A stretch of 37,751 nt of DNA from a virus: the IMG/VR virus record IMGVR_UViG_3300008339_010012, positions 1 to 37,751 of that record; one strand, 5' to 3'. Below the pieces are notes generated by a model, which had not been told where the DNA came from, ran no database searches, and saw only the letters and a list, made by a program, of their open reading frames with translations. Shown one piece after another: positions 1-7,511 of the stretch (positions within the stretch are counted from its first letter, which is position 1; the number at the start of each line of letters is the position of its first letter). The position numbers were made by a program, and so were the translations under genes.

Positions 1-129
1 TATTTTTTATTTGATGGAGGCGAATATGAAGACGGCGACATTTGCATACCAGCGGTTAATGAGAATCCAAATTATTATTTTTATTCTGGAGATGGAGAAA
101 CTGCTTTAGTTCCAATCCAGAATTTTTAA
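1..129 (+). CDS. C-terminal end of an unknown rightward protein (partial)
   Basis: Frame 1 is open from the first base to a TAA at 127-129 and encodes 42 residues. They are rich in Tyr, Asn, Asp and Gly and end in the residues LVPIQNF. The start lies outside the window. It is convergent with the minus-strand block, whose last gene stops at 144, and no terminator hairpin is visible in the 14-nt gap. The composition would suit a structural protein, but the fragment is too short to assign. It could also be a chance open frame. Confidence 0.5.
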   Translation, partial: YFLFDGGEYEDGDICIPAVNENPNYYFYSGDGETALVPIQNF

Positions 130-143
130 AATATAGCATTGAA

Positions 144-386
144 CTAATTAAGAAAAGGTTTGAACACTATATAATCTGGCTGATTGTCTTTCTCTTTAAA
201 TTTATTTCTAAAGAGAATGACAGGCTGAGTTATTTTGACTCCGTTAAAGTCTTCAACGGTTATCTTACCAGATAAGTATTTACCTTTGCTTCCCTCTTTA
301 AGCCAGAGGCTCCCTATGTTGTGCTTTTGCCACTGATTGTGCGTTGTAGGTCGCTCTGAGGAGTTCGATGAAGTCTGATTTTGCAT
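144..386 (-). CDS. Small DUF736-like protein
   Basis: 80 residues. From about residue 22 the pattern is I-G-S-L-W, then KYLSGKI, a short beta hairpin, V-I-L-F-R-N-K and finally P-D-Y-I-V-F. This resembles small DUF736-like phage and bacterial proteins of unknown function, which look like a compact beta-barrel. The first 20 residues are Ser/Thr/Gln-rich and probably disordered. It is the last gene of the leftward block. Its start lies 89 nt inside the preceding gene, an unusually long overlap, but there is no later Met to choose. The family match is from memory of the motif pattern; the function is unknown. Confidence 0.6.
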   Translation of the reverse strand: MQNQTSSNSSERPTTHNQWQKHNIGSLWLKEGSKGKYLSGKITVEDFNGVKITQPVILFRNKFKEKDNQPDYIVFKPFLN

Positions 387-498
387 TGTGTGGAAGCTTA
401 CTATAATCTCTCTTAGCTCTTCTATAAACCCTTTTGCTAAAAGGGCTTTCGGACGGCATAATGATTTCGCGAAGTTTTTTAGTGATAATTTTTCTCAT
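298..498 (-). CDS. Small basic hypothetical protein
   Basis: 66 residues, strongly basic in the first half (many Lys and Arg), with a predicted helical core of the type YRRAKRDYSKL...KSDFIELLRATY. Its ATG overlaps the stop of the upstream GNAT gene by 4 nt, which supports it as a real, translationally coupled gene. Its 3' end overlaps the DUF736-like gene by 89 nt, so one of the two could have a different start. No function can be assigned. A small helical nucleic-acid-binding protein would fit the charge, but that is only a guess. Confidence 0.5.
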   Translation of the reverse strand: MRKIITKKLREIIMPSESPFSKRVYRRAKRDYSKLPHNAKSDFIELLRATYNAQSVAKAQHREPLA

Positions 499-953
499 AA
501 TTTTTTAATAAAAGTTTCTGAATCTTTTTGAAAACCCATTTTTTGATAAACCTTTTTAAGCCTTTCAGAAGTTGGGTAATTCTCGACACAAGATACGCTT
601 GCATATTTCATACCCTTTCTTTTAGCAAAAGATAAAGCGGTCTTGAAAAGAGAAAATGATTTTTTAGGATTATTGGAAAGCCAAAAATATTCAGTAAATA
701 TCTTTTCTCCAAAAGTTGGATGCATATATTCAAGAAACATAATTAAACCTCTTGCTTTACCATCCTCTAAATTAGCCCACACATGCATTGTATTGTTAAG
801 CAATGCAGTGTGACCCCAACTATCTATCATGGTTTGCTTAGATATTGATAAATATCTGTGACCATAGATTTTATTCTCTTCTCTATAATGAAGTTCCAAA
901 TCATTACAGATATTAGAGAACTCTTCTGGATTGACTATTTTTTTAATTGACAT
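495..953 (-). CDS. GNAT-family N-acetyltransferase-like protein
   Basis: About 152 residues from the Met at 953; an upstream Met at 977 would add eight residues and lengthen the overlap with the preceding gene. The C-terminal half shows the usual GNAT order: a strand ending in EYFWLSN, a helix (FKTALSFAKRKGMKYASVSC), and a terminal NYPTSERLKKVYQKMGF segment resembling motif B of GNAT folds, where acetyl-CoA-binding enzymes keep a Tyr on the last helix. Phages carry many such enzymes whose acceptor may be a host or virion protein, a sugar or a small molecule; the substrate cannot be read here. The neighbours are glycan-modifying genes, so sugar or protein acetylation is possible. Confidence 0.6.
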   Translation of the reverse strand: MSIKKIVNPEEFSNICNDLELHYREENKIYGHRYLSISKQTMIDSWGHTALLNNTMHVWANLEDGKARGLIMFLEYMHPTFGEKIFTEYFWLSNNPKKSFSLFKTALSFAKRKGMKYASVSCVENYPTSERLKKVYQKMGFQKDSETFIKKL

Positions 954-1678
954 GCAATTGTCAGAAGCTTTCTGCATTCCTTGACTGGCACATCAGAATA
1001 GTCGTTCCAATTAGCGGCTTCTTCATTTTTATAAGAGCCGTCTTTCCAGAAGACTCTCAACGCTTCTTTGAATTGTCCAAAGTCTGCGCATTTAAGAGAG
1101 TCTTTCGCGGTTCTGCGAAGAACTTCTTGTGGAGTGAGAGTTTGAACGATTTCGCCGCTTTCTTCGTAAGCGACTTTATTTTTTGACTTATCAATTTCAT
1201 CATCTCCAACAATATGAATATTGAGAAAATTACGAACGGCGCGAACAAATGCTCTATTCTCAGCAATAGGCTCCAAGAACTTAATTCCAAAACCAGAACA
1301 GTTATCTAGAGTCGCGTTAGCTGTGCTAGAAAATGTTACAGCTTGACCGCTTGTTTCATAATTAGGAATCCAATTAATTTGACAAACTGCGGTTGCATAA
1401 TTGTGGTCTAATGTTTTGAGAGTATAGTTTACAGAAGTGAATCCTCTTAAGCGAGCTAGCTCTTTAATTCCAGCTAGCTTCATCAAGAGTTGATTGTCAG
1501 CAAGACCCTCAACGCTTTCTGGCATTGGAAGTTTGCGAGAGTCGAACCATTCTCTATTTGGATAGAGATGCTCTGGTTTGATCATAGCCCTCCAATTAAC
1601 AGAGCCGTCTTCGTTGAATTTATATTCGACTCCTTCTAAGAGTCCAAATTCGTTTCTTTTGTAATTAGCATGATTCAT
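935..1678 (-). CDS. Possible Rad52/ERF-like annealing protein (uncertain)
   Basis: 247 residues from the Met at 1678, which gives a 14-nt overlap with the upstream gene; the Met at 1723 would lengthen the overlap to 59 nt. There are three visible parts. The N-terminal segment has FGLLEGVEYKFNEDGSVNW and an L-Y-P-N-R-EWF motif. The middle is beta-rich (ATAVCQINWIP, then SGQAVTFSSTANATLDN) and ends in the helix AENRAFVRAVRNFLNI. The C-terminal tail is charged. The strand arrangement followed by an A-E-x-R-A-x-x-R-A-x-R helix recalls single-strand annealing proteins of the Rad52/ERF type. This is pattern recall, not a firm match. The phage also has a RecA-like protein and SSB that it could cooperate with. 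Confidence 0.4.
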   Translation of the reverse strand: MNHANYKRNEFGLLEGVEYKFNEDGSVNWRAMIKPEHLYPNREWFDSRKLPMPESVEGLADNQLLMKLAGIKELARLRGFTSVNYTLKTLDHNYATAVCQINWIPNYETSGQAVTFSSTANATLDNCSGFGIKFLEPIAENRAFVRAVRNFLNIHIVGDDEIDKSKNKVAYEESGEIVQTLTPQEVLRRTAKDSLKCADFGQFKEALRVFWKDGSYKNEEAANWNDYSDVPVKECRKLLTIACQLKK

Positions 1679-2831
1679 AGATATAGTAGTGTTCCAAGTC
1701 TTTCCAGAACGCACTAGTATCAATCACATCAGATACTTTGTCAAGGAAAACTTTATCCTCATCAGCGTGCGCTTTTGATGAGTAACGTTTACCTGCTGAT
1801 AAAATATCTTTTCGAGTCAAAAATTTAAGATTTGGAGTGTTTCTAATACTCTCAACCGTTTCCTCACTAATTTGCTTCTCTAGAACAATTGGAGTATCAA
1901 AATATTTTAATCTAATCTTCGCTATGTCTTGAGTATTGCTGCTGACGCATTGTAATGGAATGCCCGTGTTCTTTACTTGATCAAGATACTCTTCAGAAAA
2001 GCTATCTTCAGAATTCACAAAAAGAACCAAGCTTTTAATATTATGCTTGAATGATTTAAGAAGATTGATATTAATTTCTCGTTCTGAATAAATATTAGAT
2101 TGATATTGATTGCACCATTGAGCGACAACGTTTTCGTCGAAATGATAATCTGCCCTAATATTAATAATTCTTTTCTTTAGTTCGTCAGATTCTCCAAAGA
2201 AATTTGGAACAACTTCTACAGTAGCTTTATTGTAATCTTCTCCAATGAAAAGAGTTTTAATAGACGAAGTATATGGTACATTTAAAAGCTCAAAAACATT
2301 TTTTACAATTTCTTCTGGCTTAATTGTATGAATTGATTTTGGACTCTCTTGGTATGAGAAGCAAGGTTTTTTGCCTTTAAGATCAGACTGCATTATTCTC
2401 ACCTTTTCATTACTGCTCCAATATGGATAAGCATTTTGAGCAAAGATGTGGCTATACAAGGCAACGATAGGGATATCGTAAGTGCTAGCTAAATGAATTG
2501 GAAAACTGTCGATTCCCAAATGTAAACTAGCGTTTTTAATAATAAACGCGCTCTGCTTTCTGCTAAAGCCAAGATACTGCTTATCTACATTACTCAAAGG
2601 AGGATCTTGATCTCCGCCGATTTGATAAATTTTGTAACCGTTATTGTTCAACGTTGCTTTCATCAAGTCTATGACTTCAGGAAAGAACTCGTAGTATTTA
2701 GAATCAATTTTATTGTCAACGTGAACCGTGATATACTTCTCATCAACAATAGGTATATAGTGTGGATTAAAGATTGGTTTGCCAATTTTTACCCCTAAAT
2801 TTTTAGCGTATTCTTCAACTAGATGTCCCAT
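1665..2831 (-). CDS. C-terminal half of a GT9-type glycosyltransferase plus extra domain
   Basis: 388 residues. Residues 1-200 match the C-terminal Rossmann half of heptosyltransferase-like GT9 enzymes: a start like HLVEEYAKNLGV, a strand ITVHV, an IYQIGG strand, and the donor-site motif LHLGIDSFPIHLAS (about 103-116), where GT9 enzymes have GxDSGPxHLA. Here Gly is replaced by Phe. The matching N-terminal half lies at the end of the preceding gene, 5 nt upstream and in another frame, so the two genes together form one GT-B enzyme. Residues 200-388 are an unrecognised alpha/beta region. In GT9 enzymes the two Rossmann halves bind the acceptor and the nucleotide-sugar donor respectively. Confidence 0.75.
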   Translation of the reverse strand: MGHLVEEYAKNLGVKIGKPIFNPHYIPIVDEKYITVHVDNKIDSKYYEFFPEVIDLMKATLNNNGYKIYQIGGDQDPPLSNVDKQYLGFSRKQSAFIIKNASLHLGIDSFPIHLASTYDIPIVALYSHIFAQNAYPYWSSNEKVRIMQSDLKGKKPCFSYQESPKSIHTIKPEEIVKNVFELLNVPYTSSIKTLFIGEDYNKATVEVVPNFFGESDELKKRIINIRADYHFDENVVAQWCNQYQSNIYSEREININLLKSFKHNIKSLVLFVNSEDSFSEEYLDQVKNTGIPLQCVSSNTQDIAKIRLKYFDTPIVLEKQISEETVESIRNTPNLKFLTRKDILSAGKRYSSKAHADEDKVFLDKVSDVIDTSAFWKDLEHYYIYESC

Positions 2832-2836
2832 AAATT

Positions 2837-4726
2837 TTAAACGAATTGAAATTGAGTCTTATCTTTTCCGTTATGCTGATATGTAAAATGCCTTTGTGTC
2901 GTGACAAAAGGTAAGAAAGCTAAATCAAAGTATCCTTTGTGAGATCCTTGGCCCTCTAAAAAAAATAGATTGTCAAAAACAGGTGAGTATGGAATCATTT
3001 TATGCACCGCTGGGTGATCATCAACCAATTCAAAAAATTGATGTTGAGTAACAAAATAAATATTATGCTCAGGATACAGTTCTTTTAGGTTATTCAATAA
3101 AGAATTAACCATTAAAATATCACCAGCAGATTGAGGTATCACAACCGCGATTCTTCGACCTTCATCGTCTTTATCCAAGACTTCAGAAATATCAATAATC
3201 TTCTGTTCCACTTTTGAGGCAACGCCGCGAAAATGATTGAGAACTTGTTCTCTGTTCAAGTCTGACTTGAGCCTATCGCACCAATGTAAACATCCTTGAC
3301 TATTATGGTCAATTTTCTCTCCCAAAATATTTTCATAAATATGAACAATCCAATCAGCATCTTTTTCAATAACTGGAACCTCATAGTGAGGATTCTTTTG
3401 TTTCTGAGAGAGATCCCAATTCTCTACTAAAGGAGCGTCATCAAAGATTTTTTGTAGTCTTTCACAGATAATTTCTACTGAGCAGTTATCAAGAACATAC
3501 TGTCGAGCTTTCTTACCCCATTCCTGACGTTTCTCAGGCTTCATATTGAATACCTTTGTCAATTGCTTGCTGATACTTAAAGGGTTCGTAGAAGCCTTAA
3601 TAAACTGAGTGCCTGGTTCTCTATATTCTGACCAGTTTAAATCTAATCCGCCACTCTCTTCGGTGCAGTAATCTTCACCACACGAATAGTTAGTAACTAA
3701 TGTAATTAATTCGGCCAATTTAGCTTCTTGAACTGGAATCTCTTGACCACCGCTAGTGAATGGATGACAGTAAACATCCATCAAGTTATAGATTTCGTTC
3801 AACTGTTTTTCGTTTACGCCGTTAACAATATTAGTAGTGCTCAGAGATTTTTCCGCCCCACAATGATTGCATTTTAATTCTTGGCCAGAGAATGGTCTAA
3901 TTTCATACTGTTTACAATTTTTACAGAAGTATGTTGTGAGCACATCTTCACTGTTGATATTTTTCTCTCTCAGCAAGCGTGGAATATCCCAACCCTCTCC
4001 CCAATGAGTATGAAGTAAAAGTTTAGCTTTGGCTTCTGGATTTTTTCTTTTAAATTCTACATATCCATCTAATAGATTTGGAACACTTTTGCGCAATTGA
4101 TTTCTGAACACAAATCCAATAATAAAATTATTAGATAGTCCAAATTTATTACGCAAATTTTTCTTTTCTAAATCTTCTAATTTATAGAATTGATTAGTAT
4201 CTAATGTTCCATGTAAAGTTTTAACATGATTGTAGCCTAGTTCTTGGAAAGCGCGTTCTGCGAAAGAGGCCCAAACATAATAGTTGTCGATCTTCGGCGC
4301 TGCGTCAACAGCGTCAGGAAGTAAAGGAAGTGAGTCTAGAGTGGTCCACACCATTGAGGTGATATGATTCCACCAAGGCTTGTCCCAAAAGCCGTTAAAG
4401 GCCCAAATGTCTTCGATGCCAAGATACACATCTGGCTTTAGTTCTTGAACAGCTTTATCAACTCCAAAAGCTCCGTAAGATGCTGCTCGTTCTGCTCCGC
4501 CATCTCCTTTGATTTGCGCCATTTTATTTTGATCAGCCATCGAGCCATAACATGCCCAAGGTTGATTCTTGCATTCGGAAGCGTCCCATGCTAATCCGTT
4601 AGCGAATTCAATCAATTCATACTTGCCAGTATTGTAAAGATACTTTAAAATATTTTTACTGTTTTTCCCGAAACCAGTAAATAGCCTAGAAAAGTTTGTA
4701 TGAATTAAGATTCGCTTTTTTCTCAT
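2837..4726 (-). CDS. Multidomain glycosyltransferase: GT4-like, zinc ribbon insert, DUF4214-like, GT9 N-half
   Basis: 629 residues. Residues 1-430 form a GT4-like GT-B enzyme: an N-terminal FxRLFTGFGKN loop, an IIGFVFRNQLRKSVP strand where the second Rossmann domain begins, and the donor-binding segment HPFTSGGQEIPVQEA (about 321-335). A Cys4 zinc ribbon is inserted (C268, C271, C286, C289). Residues 458-503 look like DUF4214 (I-Y-E-N-I-L-G...HWCDRLKSDL...VLNHF). From 524 the sequence begins a GT9 domain (AVVIPQSAGDILMVNSLLNNL, then HPAVHKMIPY), but the gene stops at 2837 before the second half, which is the next gene. It probably assembles two consecutive sugars of a glycan; the acceptor is unknown. 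Confidence 0.8.
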   Translation of the reverse strand: MRKKRILIHTNFSRLFTGFGKNSKNILKYLYNTGKYELIEFANGLAWDASECKNQPWACYGSMADQNKMAQIKGDGGAERAASYGAFGVDKAVQELKPDVYLGIEDIWAFNGFWDKPWWNHITSMVWTTLDSLPLLPDAVDAAPKIDNYYVWASFAERAFQELGYNHVKTLHGTLDTNQFYKLEDLEKKNLRNKFGLSNNFIIGFVFRNQLRKSVPNLLDGYVEFKRKNPEAKAKLLLHTHWGEGWDIPRLLREKNINSEDVLTTYFCKNCKQYEIRPFSGQELKCNHCGAEKSLSTTNIVNGVNEKQLNEIYNLMDVYCHPFTSGGQEIPVQEAKLAELITLVTNYSCGEDYCTEESGGLDLNWSEYREPGTQFIKASTNPLSISKQLTKVFNMKPEKRQEWGKKARQYVLDNCSVEIICERLQKIFDDAPLVENWDLSQKQKNPHYEVPVIEKDADWIVHIYENILGEKIDHNSQGCLHWCDRLKSDLNREQVLNHFRGVASKVEQKIIDISEVLDKDDEGRRIAVVIPQSAGDILMVNSLLNNLKELYPEHNIYFVTQHQFFELVDDHPAVHKMIPYSPVFDNLFFLEGQGSHKGYFDLAFLPFVTTQRHFTYQHNGKDKTQFQFV

Positions 4727-4727
4727 A

Positions 4728-5192
4728 TTACTCTGTTGGTTGTTGCGCGGACTTTGATTCGAAAATTTTAACTAAGCAATTCTCCAAAAATACCCTGAGA
4801 GTTTCAGCTTCTGAGAGTTCAACTCCCATGCCGAATTTTTGATTACCGTTACGGGAAATGCTAAATGAGAATGCATCAGTATTATCTTTCTTCTTGTATT
4901 TCGTCCAAGAGATTTGAGTCTTGTTTTCTTCGAATGAATGAAAAGCTTTCCATTCTCCGTAAACGCGAATAGCGTGAATGATTCCTCCGATTTCAATTTC
5001 ATTCAATTTAATAGCAATAGTCTTTTCTGGATTTTTGCGATTCTCAGAAAATGAGCCATTCTTTGTCTGGTCATTCCAAGAATATTGCTGAATGCCATTA
5101 ATATATAGGGTTGGTAGACCCTTTGTGGAAAGCTGAAAGGAAAAGGCGCAACCAGTGCTTTTGCTATTAGGTTTGTAGAAGGCTAAATTCAT
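4728..5192 (-). CDS. Possible PC4/Whirly-like ssDNA-binding protein (uncertain)
   Basis: 154 residues. The order is a beta-rich N-terminus (FSFQLSTKGLPTLYIN), a middle motif KLNEIEIGGIIHAIRVYGEWKAFHSF, a second sheet (FSFSISRNGNQKFGMGVEL) and a C-terminal helix (SEAETLRVFLENCLVKIF). A strand-strand-helix repeat ending in ELSEAE...FLE recalls small ssDNA-binding proteins of the PC4/Whirly fold, in which a helix packs on a curved sheet. I cannot confirm the family. It sits between the sulfotransferase and the giant glycosyltransferase and starts one nucleotide beyond the ATG of the latter. An alternative is an uncharacterised structural protein. Confidence 0.4.
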   Translation of the reverse strand: MNLAFYKPNSKSTGCAFSFQLSTKGLPTLYINGIQQYSWNDQTKNGSFSENRKNPEKTIAIKLNEIEIGGIIHAIRVYGEWKAFHSFEENKTQISWTKYKKKDNTDAFSFSISRNGNQKFGMGVELSEAETLRVFLENCLVKIFESKSAQQPTE

Positions 5193-5232
5193 ATATGATA
5201 GTAATTCTCGTCAAAAATAAATCTATATGTTT

Positions 5233-5907
5233 TTAACTAAAAGTGTATGCAAACAGCTTTATATCTTCTTGATATAGTTCGCCAACAAGATCAATCAATT
5301 CTTGAGAATACTGGTCTTTATATAAAGAATTTTTTCTTCCTTTTTTCCTCGCCCTATCATTGCACTTTATTAAATCTTGTTTTTGTACTCCCACCTTTTC
5401 TTGAACGACTTGCCAATCATTTGATAAATTTTCAAATCTTCCTATAAAATCAATACATATTTGACCATCAATTTTCATTAATAAATTCATTGGCATAAAA
5501 TGAATTCTATAAAGATCCTTGGGTAAACCAATGTTTATATTGTCAGACCAAGAGAGATGTTGTGGATAAAAATTTCTTTTATTTTTATAAAGTAAATTTA
5601 TAAAAATTTCAAAAGAAGGAGCTACACTCCACACTTCAGGACAATCTTCATACGCCGATAATATCCTCTCCCAAGGGTTTCTGACAAAGCACCATTTATA
5701 GTAGTCAAGAAAATTTTCAGTATTTCGAAAATCAAAGATGCTTTGATGACCAGATCCGCCATTCCAATAGACAGACTCTATTGAACTTCCAGCGGTTTTA
5801 GGTATATGTATAAATATTGAATTTAAATCTTTATTGATACTGCTCACAGTATTTTTTGAATTTTTCAGTTTTAATAGTGAAAGGCATTTTGTAAATTTCT
5901 TGATCAA
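5233..5907 (-). CDS. Carbohydrate-type sulfotransferase (PAPS-dependent)
   Basis: 224 residues. The signature is clear. FIHIPKTAGSS at 32-42 is the 5'-phosphosulfate-binding loop that grips PAPS. WCFVRNPWERILSAYED at 72-88 carries the Arg and Ser of the 3'-phosphate-binding element. This layout is typical of Golgi-type carbohydrate sulfotransferases (Sulfotransfer_2), which transfer sulfate to sugar hydroxyls, so the likely product is a sulfated glycan. PAPS must come from the host because no PAPS synthesis gene is visible. The start overlaps the upstream GT2 gene by 77 nt, and no later Met is available before the P-loop; a non-ATG start closer to residue 25 is possible. Confidence 0.85.
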   Translation of the reverse strand: MIKKFTKCLSLLKLKNSKNTVSSINKDLNSIFIHIPKTAGSSIESVYWNGGSGHQSIFDFRNTENFLDYYKWCFVRNPWERILSAYEDCPEVWSVAPSFEIFINLLYKNKRNFYPQHLSWSDNINIGLPKDLYRIHFMPMNLLMKIDGQICIDFIGRFENLSNDWQVVQEKVGVQKQDLIKCNDRARKKGRKNSLYKDQYSQELIDLVGELYQEDIKLFAYTFS

Positions 5908-6661
5908 TATCTAAATTGCTTTGAATTAATTCAATATGCTTTTTGTATATTTCTTGTGTATCACAAATTCCATCTAGAGGTCTTTTTGCAAAATCTTTAG
6001 TGTTTTCTTTATGGTATTGAAAATTATCTGGTCTGTCTATAGATCCACTTTGCTTATGCCCTGCAACCTCACCCTTATCCGACCAATTAAAGCAGTATGA
6101 AGGCACGATATTTTTTTCCATGTGAAACTTTTTTTCTTTTTGGAAAATATCCATCCAATAAAGATGCTCTCCGCCTCCTTGGTGAGGTAAAAATCCAACA
6201 GACTTTAATTTTTCTAAATCAACCAAAATACTAGCTTCCATATTATTGTAAGCTAATTCAATCTGTCCATTTGGCCTCCAATACATACTGATGAAAGGTT
6301 TCCAGGACCAGATCTCTGGATTTTCTAAAAATCCATCGACACACTGTCTAATGTGCCAAGGCAAAAAAACATCATCGTCATCCCAACAAATATAATGAGT
6401 TCCTTGGGCATGAGTTAAACTATCCCTTCTGATATCTCCAATATTTTTATAATCTTCTCCTGTTTGTAGGTCTGTATTATTATTTACGACCCTAATGTTT
6501 TTATCCAATAGATCTTCAGATAAAGTCATCGGATATTCAGTGTCAGTATTATAAATAATTAGTTCTTTTTCAACATCACAATCTTGATTTAGGAAAAATC
6601 TAATGGAGCGATTTACACATGTAAACCTTCTATAAGTGTTCATTATACAGGATATTTTCAT
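5831..6661 (-). CDS. GT-A glycosyltransferase, family 2-like
   Basis: 276 residues. It opens with ISCIMNTYRR, the first strand and nucleotide-binding loop of GT2 enzymes, and continues with an ELIIYNTD second strand. The metal-binding DxD element is the run W-D-D-D-D at 93-97, preceded by THYIC. A later GGGEHLYWMDIF segment (around 163-173) carries the acidic residue expected as catalytic base. These enzymes are cytoplasmic and use UDP- or GDP-sugars with a divalent metal. It overlaps the upstream GT gene by 4 nt (ATGA) and belongs to the same leftward operon as the sulfotransferase and the oxygenase. Confidence 0.85.
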   Translation of the reverse strand: MKISCIMNTYRRFTCVNRSIRFFLNQDCDVEKELIIYNTDTEYPMTLSEDLLDKNIRVVNNNTDLQTGEDYKNIGDIRRDSLTHAQGTHYICWDDDDVFLPWHIRQCVDGFLENPEIWSWKPFISMYWRPNGQIELAYNNMEASILVDLEKLKSVGFLPHQGGGEHLYWMDIFQKEKKFHMEKNIVPSYCFNWSDKGEVAGHKQSGSIDRPDNFQYHKENTKDFAKRPLDGICDTQEIYKKHIELIQSNLDIDQEIYKMPFTIKTEKFKKYCEQYQ

Positions 6662-7503
6662 AAGGATTCTTTTGCTTGTTTTAAAATTTCGAAGATTTTA
6701 TTTTCTGGTATTGATTTTTTAAAGTTTTCTATAATAGAAAGGATAAACGGATGACTCTCATCATTGTATAACTCTAGCCATCCTACAAAATAGTTATAAA
6801 TTCTATCATGTATTGATCTAGGATAAAAGATTCCATTAGGTCTTGCGAATCTATGGAACCATCCGAAACTTGGCAAGCAAAGACATTTTCTACCGTTTAT
6901 GCGGTACTTTTCTTGTATGTACATTTCTTCTCCACCAAAGCTTTTAAATTTTTCATTAAAGCCTAACCATTCAGAAGTTTTACAAGCAAAAAGACCTAAG
7001 CCCATCATTTTGATTTCAAAAGGCTCCGCCTTTAGATAGCTTTCTTTATCGCATTGCCAATAGCCGTAAAAATCATTTAACCAAACTTCTCTCATGTGTG
7101 TCGAAAGATTAACATGATCGTCATTCCATAATGGGCCTTGAATTAAATCTTTACTATCAGGATTTTCTTCAAAAAATTTTAACAGATCTCTGATTGCATT
7201 TTCTTTAAAGATAACGTGACAATCCATGCATATAGTATATTCACCTTTAGCATTTCGAAAAATCTCATTTCTAATTGATGTTCCTGTTTTATTCTCAAAA
7301 GGCATGTACCTACATTTAGATAGTTGAGCAAATTTACGAACCTCTTCTCCATGTTTACTTTTTGGATTATTATCTATAATTAAAATTTCAACTTTATCTC
7401 TTAAATCTTTTAAATGATATTCTATCAATGTTTGAACAGAGAAATACACTCCGTCAAAATCATCGTATGTGGCCATGCCAATAGTTAATAACTTTTCGCT
7501 CAT
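6658..7503 (-). CDS. GT-A glycosyltransferase resembling polypeptide GalNAc-transferases
   Basis: About 281 residues from the Met at 7503; the Met at 7533 lies inside the upstream gene and adds only hydrophobic residues. Counting from 7533, TIGMATYDDFD starts the fold and LIIDNN is the second strand. The metal site is M-D-C-H (D104, H106), a DxH rather than DxD motif. GGEEMYIQEKYRINGRK at 200-216 is followed by PSFGWFHRF. DxH plus W/F-G-G-E-x-x-E-x-x-x-R and a downstream G-H/F-x-F-R-like segment is the pattern of GT27 enzymes, which start O-glycans by adding GalNAc to Ser or Thr. The donor and acceptor are inferred only. Confidence 0.75.
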   Translation of the reverse strand: MSEKLLTIGMATYDDFDGVYFSVQTLIEYHLKDLRDKVEILIIDNNPKSKHGEEVRKFAQLSKCRYMPFENKTGTSIRNEIFRNAKGEYTICMDCHVIFKENAIRDLLKFFEENPDSKDLIQGPLWNDDHVNLSTHMREVWLNDFYGYWQCDKESYLKAEPFEIKMMGLGLFACKTSEWLGFNEKFKSFGGEEMYIQEKYRINGRKCLCLPSFGWFHRFARPNGIFYPRSIHDRIYNYFVGWLELYNDESHPFILSIIENFKKSIPENKIFEILKQAKESL

Positions 7504-7511
7504 TTTTAAAA

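Noticed and set aside
2825-2845. Programmed -1 frameshift joining the two GT9 halves
   Set aside because: The second half is in the -1 frame, but the bases around the TAA (TTCGTTTAAAATTT) have no X-XXY-YYZ heptamer in the zero frame, and no downstream hairpin is evident.
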